In this document: positions 1-7,300 of the stretch, piece after piece
Position numbering within the stretch: the first letter of the stretch is position 1
Layout: each line of letters starts with the position of its first letter
Assembly (NCBI GenBank): GCA_902783915.1
Contig: CACZSX010000041.1
Span: 1 to 8,538 of the forward strand
Direction of reading: 5' to 3'
Length of the DNA stretch: 8,538 bases
DNA from: an uncultured Erysipelotrichaceae bacterium
Lineage (GTDB): Bacteria; Bacillota_I; Bacilli_A; RF39; UBA660
Made by a program: the position numbers and the translations under genes
Notes under the pieces: generated by a model
The model's input: the letters and a program-made list of their open reading frames with translations, nothing else
Database searches by the model: none
What the model was told of the DNA's origin: nothing

Positions 1-15
1 ATTCATGCTTTTTTT
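1..15 (+). terminator. Probable 3' half of a terminator of the upstream gene (cut by window edge)
   Basis: The window opens with ATTCATGC followed by seven T. This looks like the descending arm and U-tract of a Rho-independent terminator whose ascending arm would lie just before position 1. The inference rests on the pattern alone, because the pairing arm is not visible. Confidence 0.3.
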
Positions 16-44
16 GTTATTTTTTTTATTTTAAAACATATAGT
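16..44 (+). promoter_or_regulatory. Weak candidate sigma-E promoter of spoIVA
   Basis: CATATAGT at 37-44 matches six of eight positions of the sigma-E -10 consensus (CATACA-H-T). A loose -35 match, GTTATTTT, lies 13 nt upstream at 16-23. In Bacillus subtilis spoIVA is transcribed by sigma-E in the mother cell, so a promoter of this kind is expected. In such T-rich DNA the match is only suggestive. A ribosome site (AGTAGGGA, 53-60) follows, 4 nt before the ATG. Confidence 0.3.
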
Positions 45-64
45 TTAATGAAAGTAGGGATTAT

Positions 65-1537
65 ATGGAAAAAAGTGAAATTATAAAAAGTATTAGTGGT
101 AGAACTAATGGAGACATTTATTTAGGAGTAGTAGGAGCTGTAAGAACTGGTAAAAGTACATTTATAAAGAAATTTATTGAAACATTAGTTCTTCCTAATA
201 TAGAGGATGAATATGAAAGAAAAAGATGCTTAGATGAAATACCACAAAGTGCTCAAGGTAAAACTATTATGACTACTGAACCTAAGTTTGTGCCTAGTAA
301 CGCCGCTAAAATAAAAATAGATGATTTTGATACTAATATAAGATTAGTAGATTGTGTTGGCTATGTAATTGATGGATGTAAGGGTTATGAAGATGAAAAC
401 GGTCCTAGGATGGTTAAAACTCCATGGTATGATGAACAAATACCATTTGTAGAAGCCGCTGAAATAGGTACTGAAAAAGTAATTAGAGATCATTCTACTA
501 TAGGTATAGTAGTTACTACTGATGGTTCTATTGGAGAAATAGGAAGAGCTAATTACGAAGAAAAAGAAGAACAGGTAATAAATGAATTAAAAGAAATTGG
601 TAAACCATTTATTGTACTTTTAAATACTACTCACCCAATGCTTCCTGAAACAGAAAGGCTAGCAGATAGTATTAAGTCTAAATATAATGTACCGGTATTA
701 CCAATTAGTATTGAAACTATGACAGAAAAGGATTCATATAATATATTAAAAGAGGCTTTATATGAATTTCCAATATTAAATATAAATGTTAATATGCCGG
801 AATGGATAGCGTGTTTAAAACCAGATCATTGGCTTAAAAAGATTTATATTGAAGAAATAAGAAATTGTATTGTAGAAGTAGATAAATTAAGAGATGTTGA
901 AAAAATTAGTAAAAATTTTGTTACAAATGAATATATAGAAAAAGCATATTTATCTAATGTAGATCCAGAAAGTGGAGTAGTAACTATTAATTTAGAAAGT
1001 AATGATGAATTATATAATAGTGTATTAAATGAAATAATAGGTATAGATATTAATAGTAGAGCAGATATGATAAATTTATTTCAAAATTTAAAGGAAGCTC
1101 AAACTGAATATGAACAGATAAAAAGTGCACTTAAAATGGTTAAACAAACTGGTTATGGTGTAGCAATTCCTAGAATTGAAGATTTAAAATTAGATACACC
1201 AGAAGTATTAAAACATGGTGGTAGATATGGTGTTAAATTAAAAGCAGTAGCGCCTTCTATACATATGATTAGAGTAGATGTAGAAAGTACTTTTGAACCA
1301 ATTATAGGTTCTGAAGTACAAAGTAAAGAATTAGTTAATTATTTACTTAGAGATAAAGATGATCCTAGTTCTATTTGGAAAAGTGAAATATTTGGAAGAA
1401 GTCTAGATAATATAATTCAAGAAGGAATACAAGCGAAAGTAGCGATGATGCCTGAAAATATAAGGTATAAATTACAGAATACTTTAACTAAAGTAGTAAA
1501 TAAAGGTTCAAATAATATGATAGCTATAGTAATATAG
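65..1537 (+). CDS. spoIVA: Stage IV sporulation protein A (SpoIVA), spore coat morphogenetic ATPase
   Basis: SpoIVA is a mother-cell ATPase that polymerises on the outer forespore membrane, where the small protein SpoVM anchors it. It forms the basement layer on which the spore coat is built. The 490-residue product is nearly the length of the B. subtilis protein (492) and clearly homologous along its whole length. The N-terminal TRAFAC-type GTPase-like domain carries a Walker A motif GAVRTGKS (residues 24-31, Lys30), the sensor pair Thr70-Thr71 in IMTTEPKF, and the Walker B-like VDCVGY (Asp96). The C-terminus, ending in IAIVI, keeps the hydrophobic tail (IAIIL in B. subtilis) in the region tied to SpoVM and membrane association. 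The ATG at 65 is supported by the upstream AGTAGGGA and by the conserved MEK start. It appears monocistronic, with a terminator at its 3' end. This gene is the strongest evidence that the organism sporulates. Confidence 0.97.
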   Translation: MEKSEIIKSISGRTNGDIYLGVVGAVRTGKSTFIKKFIETLVLPNIEDEYERKRCLDEIPQSAQGKTIMTTEPKFVPSNAAKIKIDDFDTNIRLVDCVGYVIDGCKGYEDENGPRMVKTPWYDEQIPFVEAAEIGTEKVIRDHSTIGIVVTTDGSIGEIGRANYEEKEEQVINELKEIGKPFIVLLNTTHPMLPETERLADSIKSKYNVPVLPISIETMTEKDSYNILKEALYEFPILNINVNMPEWIACLKPDHWLKKIYIEEIRNCIVEVDKLRDVEKISKNFVTNEYIEKAYLSNVDPESGVVTINLESNDELYNSVLNEIIGIDINSRADMINLFQNLKEAQTEYEQIKSALKMVKQTGYGVAIPRIEDLKLDTPEVLKHGGRYGVKLKAVAPSIHMIRVDVESTFEPIIGSEVQSKELVNYLLRDKDDPSSIWKSEIFGRSLDNIIQEGIQAKVAMMPENIRYKLQNTLTKVVNKGSNNMIAIVI

Positions 1538-1545
1538 CTATTTTT
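1519..1545 (+). terminator. Intrinsic terminator of spoIVA, overlapping its last codons
   Basis: Two copies of the self-complementary octamer ATAGCTAT (1520-1527 and 1534-1541) can pair. With an extra A-T pair this gives a nine-base-pair stem closed by a GTAA loop (a GNRA-type tetraloop). A run of five T (1541-1545) follows. The ascending arm lies in the last codons of spoIVA, and the TAG stop (1535-1537) lies in the descending arm. Confidence 0.6.
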
Positions 1546-1567
1546 ATTAAAAATTTTATTAAAATAC

Positions 1568-1596
1568 TTGATTTTATTGGGCAAAAATGATAATTT
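1568..1596 (+). promoter_or_regulatory. Candidate promoter of the HU gene
   Basis: TTGATT (1568-1573) could be a -35 element. Possible -10 elements are GATAAT (1589-1594, spacer 15) or an extended TGA-TAATTT (1588-1596, spacer 17). Neither is a clean match, but a new promoter is needed here because the HU gene sits between two terminators. The predicted start near 1601-1603 would place the following hairpin at the very 5' end of the message. Confidence 0.35.
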
Positions 1597-1600
1597 ATAT

Positions 1601-1623
1601 ATGTAAGCATAGATTGCTTAAAT
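1601..1623 (+). other. Hairpin in the HU mRNA leader
   Basis: TAAGCA (1604-1609) and TGCTTA (1615-1620) form a six-base-pair stem with a five-base loop. Two further pairs beyond one mismatch extend it to 1601-1623. There is no T-run, so it is not a terminator. It ends eight bases before the strong ribosome site GGGAGG (1630-1635). It could protect the 5' end of an abundant message or act as a binding site. Confidence 0.4.
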
Positions 1624-1643
1624 AATAATGGGAGGTAATTTTA

Positions 1644-1916
1644 ATGACAAAAGCTGAATTAGTAGAATTCATGGCTCAAGAAGCTAAAATGAGCAAAGCA
1701 GAAGCAGGACGTGCATTAGATGCATTTGTTGCTGGTGTAATGAAAGGAGTTAAGAAAGAAGGTAAAGTATCTTTAGTTGGTTTCTTAACATTCGAAAAGA
1801 AAAAAAGAGCTGCTCGTACTGCTCGTAATCCACAAAGTGGAGCTACTATTAAAATTCCTGCAAGAAATGTTGTTGCAGTTAAAGTTGGTAGCAAATTAAA
1901 AGAAGCTGTAAAGTAG
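1644..1916 (+). CDS. hup: DNA-binding protein HU
   Basis: HU is a small histone-like dimer that bends and compacts DNA with little sequence specificity. The 90-residue length is exactly that of the family. The N-terminal helices (residues 3-38) are followed by the beta-sheet signature GFLTF (46-50; the family usually has GFGTF or GFGSF, so the middle Gly is Leu here). The beta-arm follows, with RTARNPQSG (58-66) including the intercalating Pro63, and then IPA (71-73). A strong ribosome site GGGAGGT lies upstream. Codon choice differs from the neighbours: CGT and GCT are common here, whereas the adjacent genes mostly use AGA. This is what one expects of a very highly expressed gene. The gene forms its own transcription unit between two terminators, next to spoIVA as in Bacillus. 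Confidence 0.96.
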   Translation: MTKAELVEFMAQEAKMSKAEAGRALDAFVAGVMKGVKKEGKVSLVGFLTFEKKKRAARTARNPQSGATIKIPARNVVAVKVGSKLKEAVK

Positions 1917-1922
1917 TAAATT

Positions 1923-1949
1923 AGATAAAGCAATGCTTTATCTTTTTTT
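1923..1949 (+). terminator. Intrinsic terminator of the HU gene
   Basis: AGATAAAGC (1923-1931) pairs perfectly with GCTTTATCT (1935-1943) around a three-base loop. Seven T (1943-1949) follow. The hairpin lies seven bases after the HU stop codon. Confidence 0.9.
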
Positions 1950-1950
1950 A

Positions 1951-1959
1951 TGTTATAAT
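1951..1959 (+). promoter_or_regulatory. Extended -10 promoter for cca-dnaD-nth
   Basis: TGT-TATAAT is a perfect -10 hexamer preceded by the TGn extension. Any -35 would fall inside the HU terminator hairpin, and none is recognisable. Transcription would start near 1965, giving a leader of only about 13 nt that begins at the ribosome site GGTGGTGAT (1966-1974). Confidence 0.55.
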
Positions 1960-1977
1960 TAAAATGGTGGTGATGTT

Positions 1978-3063
1978 ATGTATAATAAAGCAGTAGAAGT
2001 ACTTTCTATGATAGAAAAAGAAGGTTTTAAAGCTTATTTAGTAGGTGGTTATGTTAGAGACTATTACATGGGTAATAATTCTCCTGATATAGATATATGT
2101 ACAAATGCAAAACCAAAAGATTTAATAAGTATTTTTAAAGATGCAATATTACCTACTGATATATATGGTGCTGTAACAGTTAAATATAAGAACATAAGAT
2201 TTGAAATCACTACTTTTAGAAAAGAATTAGAATATGTTAATAGAAGACCTATTAAAATGGAATATATAGATAATTTAAGTTTAGATATTGAAAGAAGAGA
2301 TTTTACTATAAATTCTTTATGTATGGATTCAAAAGGTCATATAATAGATTTATTTAATGGTATAAAGGATATTAATAATAAAGTAATAAAATCATTAGGA
2401 AATGCTAAAATAAAGTTTTATGAGGACCCTTTACGTATTTTAAGAGCAATAAGATTTGCTACAACACTTAATTTTAATTTGGATAAAGATGTTATTGAAT
2501 CTATTAAAGTAAATAAGATATATTTAAAAGAAATATCATATGATAGAAAAAAATTAGAATTAAATAAAATTTTTGCAAGTAATAATATAAAATATGGTAT
2601 TAAGTTATTAAAAGATCTAGATTTAGATACTTATTTAGATATTGATTTGAGTAAAATAAAATATACAACAGATATATTAGGTATATGGGCTCAATTAAAT
2701 GTAATAGATAAATATCCTTTTACTAAAATAGAAAAAAATAATATAAAAAACATATCAAAAATAGTTGAAAATAAAACAATAAGTAAGTATGATATATATA
2801 ATTATGGTTTATATTCTTCTTTAGTAGCAGCAGAAATATTAGGCATAAATAAACAAGTTATTGTTAAATTAGAAAGGAATTTACCAATAAATTCAAAGAA
2901 GGATATAAATATAACAGCAGAAGAATTAATTGATATAATAAAAAAAGAACCAGGTAATTGGTTAACAAAGTTATACGAAGATTTAGAATATAAAATAGTC
3001 AATGGTAAATTAAAAAATAATAATCATGAAATAATTGATTATATAATAAAAAATTATTTATAA
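1978..3063 (+). CDS. cca: CCA tRNA nucleotidyltransferase (class II)
   Basis: This enzyme adds or repairs the 3'-terminal CCA of tRNAs using CTP and ATP, without a nucleic-acid template. The order of class II nucleotidyltransferase motifs is clear: LVGGYVRD (residues 21-28), the catalytic metal-binding pair Asp37/Asp39 in PDIDI, GAVTV (64-68) in the flexible-loop region, the base-selecting motif DIERRD with RRDFTIN (103-112), and EDPLRILRAIRFA (149-161) in the neck region. The C-terminal body and tail domains are poorly conserved and Lys/Asn/Ile-rich. At 361 residues it is somewhat shorter than B. subtilis Cca (397), and no HD domain is visible. Motifs alone do not fully exclude a poly(A) polymerase or a CC-only enzyme, but a complete CCA enzyme is most likely. 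It is the first gene of an operon with dnaD, and its stop codon overlaps the ribosome site of dnaD. Confidence 0.93.
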   Translation: MYNKAVEVLSMIEKEGFKAYLVGGYVRDYYMGNNSPDIDICTNAKPKDLISIFKDAILPTDIYGAVTVKYKNIRFEITTFRKELEYVNRRPIKMEYIDNLSLDIERRDFTINSLCMDSKGHIIDLFNGIKDINNKVIKSLGNAKIKFYEDPLRILRAIRFATTLNFNLDKDVIESIKVNKIYLKEISYDRKKLELNKIFASNNIKYGIKLLKDLDLDTYLDIDLSKIKYTTDILGIWAQLNVIDKYPFTKIEKNNIKNISKIVENKTISKYDIYNYGLYSSLVAAEILGINKQVIVKLERNLPINSKKDINITAEELIDIIKKEPGNWLTKLYEDLEYKIVNGKLKNNNHEIIDYIIKNYL

Positions 3064-3073
3064 AGGTGGTATT

Positions 3074-3715
3074 ATGAATAATAAAATTATAGAAATATTA
3101 AAACAGAAATCATATGTAGTACCTAGTTACTTATTGAAAAATTATAAATTAATAGGTTTATCTAGTAATAATGCTATTGTTATGATTTATTTACTTAATT
3201 TAGGTAATTATATGGTATGTGACTATCAAAAATTTGCATCTGATTTAAATATGGATTTAAAAGAAATAATGGCTGAAATTAATGAGTTAGTAGAAAAAAA
3301 TATTGTAGCAATAGATATAAAAAAGAATTCTTCATCTAAATTAGAAGAATATATTAACTTAGAGCAATTTTATAATAAGATTTTTTTACAATTTATAGAT
3401 GTGAAAGAAGAGTCAAAAGAAAGCAATATATATTCTATATTTGAAAAGGAATTGGGAAGATCTTTATCACCTATAGAATATGAGTTAATTAATGGATGGC
3501 TAGAATGCGGTTATAAAGAAGAAATAATATTAGAGGCTTTAAAAGAAGCTGTATTTAATGGTGTTAATAATTTTAGATATATAGATAGAATATTATTTGA
3601 ATGGAATAAGAAAGGGATAGATACTTTAGATAAAGTTAAGAAAAATAAAGATAAATTTAAGAAAGAAAATAAAGTAGAAGTCCCTGATTATGATTGGTTA
3701 AATGATAATGAATGA
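3074..3715 (+). CDS. dnaD: Replication initiation / primosome protein DnaD
   Basis: DnaD acts with DnaA, DnaB and DnaI in low-GC Gram-positives to remodel oriC and load the replicative helicase, and in PriA-dependent restart. The 213-residue protein has the expected two domains. The N-terminal winged-helix oligomerisation domain covers about residues 15-80. The C-terminal DnaD domain covers about 118-182, from SIFEKELGRSLSP to the signature YxxxIxxxW (Tyr169, Ile173, Trp177). A Lys-rich tail ends in YDWLNDNE, like the YNWL-type tail of Bacillus DnaD. The start is fixed by AAGGTGGT (3063-3070), which overlaps the cca stop. The end overlaps the nth start by 14 nt, so translation of the two is probably coupled. 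The dnaD-nth pairing is common in Bacilli. Confidence 0.93.
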   Translation: MNNKIIEILKQKSYVVPSYLLKNYKLIGLSSNNAIVMIYLLNLGNYMVCDYQKFASDLNMDLKEIMAEINELVEKNIVAIDIKKNSSSKLEEYINLEQFYNKIFLQFIDVKEESKESNIYSIFEKELGRSLSPIEYELINGWLECGYKEEIILEALKEAVFNGVNNFRYIDRILFEWNKKGIDTLDKVKKNKDKFKKENKVEVPDYDWLNDNE

Positions 3716-4319
3716 GATATTTAATTACATGGATGAATTATTTCCAAATCCAAAATGTGAATTAATATATAATAGTGATTTTGAATTTTTAATATCTGTA
3801 GTTTTAAGTGCACAAACAACTGATAAAAAGGTAAATGGTGTTACTAAAGTATTATTTAAAAAATATAATATAAAATCATTAAAACATGCAAATATAAAAG
3901 ATTTAGAAACTATATTAAAACCACTAGGTATGGCAAATAAAAAAGCTATTTATATTAAAAATATAGCAAAAGAAATAGATGAAAAATATAATGGAATAAT
4001 ACCAGATAATTATAATGATTTAATAAAACTAGATGGAGTAGGTAGAAAAACAGCAAATTTAGTTTTAAGCACACTTTATAATAAACCTTATTTTGCAGTA
4101 GATACTCATGTAACTAGAGTTACAAAAAGATTAGGCTTAGTGCCTAAAGACTATGATGTATTAAAAATAGAGAAAGAAATGTATAAATTAATACCAAAAG
4201 ATAGAATTAATAAAACTCATCATCAATTTGTTTTATTTGGTAGATATTATTGTAAAAGTATCCAACCTAGTTGCAAAACATGTAAATTATTTAATATATG
4301 TAAAAACGAGTCAAAATGA
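3702..4319 (+). CDS. nth: Endonuclease III (DNA glycosylase / AP lyase)
   Basis: Endonuclease III removes oxidised pyrimidines and cuts the abasic site by beta-elimination in base-excision repair. The 205-residue protein has the complete signature: SAQTTD (36-41), the helix-hairpin-helix LDGVGRKTAN with catalytic Lys116, VDTHV with catalytic Asp134, and a C-terminal [4Fe-4S] cluster loop Cys184-X6-Cys191-X2-Cys194-X5-Cys200. The start lies inside the end of dnaD. Both ATG 3702 and ATG 3708 (residue 3) are possible. No good ribosome site precedes either, so initiation probably depends on coupling to dnaD. The last codons form the ascending arm of the shared terminator. It is the last gene of cca-dnaD-nth and converges on ponA, with only 9 nt between the two coding ends. 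Confidence 0.96.
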   Translation: MIMNEIFNYMDELFPNPKCELIYNSDFEFLISVVLSAQTTDKKVNGVTKVLFKKYNIKSLKHANIKDLETILKPLGMANKKAIYIKNIAKEIDEKYNGIIPDNYNDLIKLDGVGRKTANLVLSTLYNKPYFAVDTHVTRVTKRLGLVPKDYDVLKIEKEMYKLIPKDRINKTHHQFVLFGRYYCKSIQPSCKTCKLFNICKNESK

Positions 4320-4330
4320 CTCGTTTTTTT
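4302..4330. terminator. Bidirectional intrinsic terminator shared by nth and ponA
   Basis: ACGAGTCA (4306-4313) pairs with TGACTCGT (4317-4324) around an AAA loop. The flanking A-run (4302-4306) and T-run (4324-4330) extend the stem and provide U-tracts for both directions. The nth stop TGA is at 4317-4319, at the start of the descending arm. The ponA stop (complement of 4329-4331) touches the end of the T-run. Confidence 0.9.
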
Positions 4331-7300
4331 ATTGCTCACTATTTTCTTCTTGCTGTTCTACTTCTTTAACAATTACTATTCTTGTTTGTTCATAAGTATT
4401 TTCGTTATATACTACTTTATATTTTATTGTATAAGTATCAGCAGTAGAAGTATCAACTTCTGATAACATTTCTTTATTTGAATTAGTAATAGTATATGAT
4501 ATGTCACTTTCTGAAGTAACATCTTTGAAGTTATCTAATACTGTAACTAAAGGATCATTAAATATATCATTAACTTTTAAATTCATCGTGGCATCTCCTC
4601 TTAAACTAACACTTACTATAGAAAGAGGTTTTTCTTCTACAACGGTATATTCACTACCAGAGCTTTGGGTAGTTTTATCAATAGACCATGCAGTTTTAAC
4701 AATAAATTTAATATCACCTGTGTATTTAGATATATCAACTTTAGCAGTTGTATCTGTAGTAGTAGTAACTAATTTTTCATTTCCAGTACTATCTACAATG
4801 TATATATCATATCCAAATTCACCTAATTTTTCTATTTCTTCTTTTCTATATTCAATATAATTTTGAGCAGTATCTCCCATACCATCTTTAATATGAGAAT
4901 TCATCCAAGATTCAGTATAATATGCTGGCATATTTACTTCTTTCCAACTTAAAGTAGCCATTTTATTTTCTGTTGATACAGTTAATCCATTAGGATTATT
5001 TAATTGCAAATATCTAGGTGATATTTCAGTTGGTTCTGTACCTGCCTTAAAATATTCAGTAGATATCATATCTTTTGGAGTATTATCACTAGGAAGCATA
5101 GCAGGTATTGTTCCTGTTTCTACTTGTACTGCAACAATACTTTTTGGAATAGTGAAATTTTTAGGACTATCACTTAACATTCCTTTCATAACTGTATTAA
5201 ATAATCTATCTTTTCTACTATTATCAGCAGTAGTGTTATAACCATCAGTAATCTTATCATAGCCATACCATACAGCCATAGCTATTTTAGGAGTATAACC
5301 TGCTACCCAATAATCTTTAATTGCATTATATGGTAAATTAAATGCACGTAAAGTTCTATCATCAAAATTAGTTGTACTTGTCTTAGCAGCAACTTGTCTT
5401 CCTGCTATTCTAGCACCAGCACTTAATCCTGCATCAACAGCCCATATTAATGAATTAGTAATAATATATGCTGATGAATCTTCCATAACTTTAGTTTTAG
5501 AAGGTTTATATTCTTTTGTTTGATTAGTACCCATATATACAATTTTAGTTACTGTATATGGTTTAATATAATATCCACCATTTGCAAAGGCAGCATAAGC
5601 AGCAGCAACTTCTAATGGATTAGTACCATTAAAGGATCCTAATGCATGTGCTTCATGAACAGAACCACCTTCCATTTCAGGAGTGATACCAAGTGAAGTA
5701 ACAAAACTATATATTTTATTATTTCCTACATTTTGGAATGCTTTTAATGCTGGAATATTTCTAGATAATCCTAAAGATCTTCTTAAAGTAAGGAAACCAT
5801 AGAAATTACTATCCCAGTTTTTTATTGCACCACCACCACTAGAATAACTCCAAGGTTCATCTATAAATGGAGTATAAGTAGACCAGTTATTATATTCTAC
5901 ACCAGGGCCATAATCAAATAAAGGCTTAGCAGCAGATCCTAATTGATTTTTTAAATCAGTAGCACGATTTAATCCCATAGCCACAGTGTTTCTGCCACCA
6001 CTAATTGCAACAATACCACCATTCTCAACATCAGTAACAGCAATACCAGTTTGAACAGTATCATTAACCCAAGTATAAACTTCACCCTCAATTACTTTAT
6101 TTAAATAATCTTGTTTTTCTTTATCTAAAGTAGTATAAATTTTCATTGGGGTATTATAAGGATTTTCACCAGTTTTTTCATATATTTCATCAATAGCAAC
6201 ATCTATAAAGTTTTGATAAGGGTTTGTATAAGATTTAGTTCCTAATAATGATTCAACACTTATAGCATTTGCCATATCTGCTTCTTCTCTAGTTATATAA
6301 CCATGTCTTACCATTAGGTTTAAAACTACGGCACGTCTTTCAGCAGCTGCTTCAGGATGTAGGTAAGGATTATATGCAGTAGGAGCTTGGAATAATCCAG
6401 CTATCAATGCAGCTTCTGATAAATTAAGTTCAGATACATCTTTTCCAAAATATGTTTCAGATGCTTCTGCAACACCAAACGAATTAGAACCAAGACCAGG
6501 TATATTAACATAATATTCTAATATTTGATCTTTAGTATAATTTCTTTCAAGTTTAAATACTGCTAGATATATATCGGTAAATTTACGAACAATACCTTCA
6601 AATCCATTTCTAACGCCACTAGTATATGCATTTTTACTTACTTGCATTGTTATTGTAGAACCACCACCCGCACCGGATTTGTGAAGCAATTGACCAATAA
6701 CTGCTTTTGTAAATCTAGGTAGATCAACACCATTATGTTGGTAAAATCTAGAGTCTTCTGTTGCAATAATTGCTTCAACTAATACTTGAGGCATTTGATC
6801 ATAAGTTATAGTTTTTCTTATTTCAGAACCTAGTTTAGCTATAGTATTTCCATCTTTATCATACATAATACTAGATTCTTTTCTATATAAATTACTTGGA
6901 TTAAAGTTTGGAGCAGAAATAACTACATAACCTGCAAACGCAAATGCAAGTAATATCCCTAATAACATAAGTACTAATACTATAGTAATTATTGTATTCC
7001 ATACTTTTTTCTTATCATTTTTCTTATGTGATTTCTTTTTTTCTGCCTTTTTCTTCTTTTTAATCATTATACTATTATCACTACTTTCTGAAATTGTATC
7101 ACTTTTTACTTCATCATGTTCTTCATCTTTAATATCTTCTTTAGCTTCTTCTTTTTCTTCGCCTTCAACTTCATCTTCATTTTCTTCTTCGCCATCTTTT
7201 TTCTTTTTCTTATTATCTTCTTTCTTTTTATTAGTAGTAATCTCTTGTTTCTTTTTTAATATAAATCTAATAAGAAAAGAAATTAATATTAATGAACCAA

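Noticed and set aside
1676..1933. 85-codon minus-strand frame opposite the HU gene
   Set aside because: It is the antisense of a clearly conserved HU gene, runs into the HU terminator, and has no ribosome site of its own. It is a shadow frame.
2802..3002. 66-codon minus-strand frame inside cca
   Set aside because: It lies entirely inside the cca gene with no ribosome site or recognisable product.
3702..4319. Mycoplasma-type code with TGA as Trp
   Set aside because: All Trp codons seen in conserved positions are TGG, long frames contain no internal TGA, and dnaD, nth, recU and the holin-like gene end properly at TGA.
4501..4860. 119-codon plus-strand frame opposite the ponA 3' end
   Set aside because: It is antisense to the well-formed C-terminal modules of the PBP. 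Its Ser/Thr/Val-rich composition is what the complement of that region would give.
7005..7260. Low-complexity TTC/TTT-rich stretch that looked like a simple repeat or assembly artefact
   Set aside because: On the minus strand it stays in frame as the Lys/Glu-rich linker of the PBP with varied codons, so it is coding low complexity rather than a tandem repeat.
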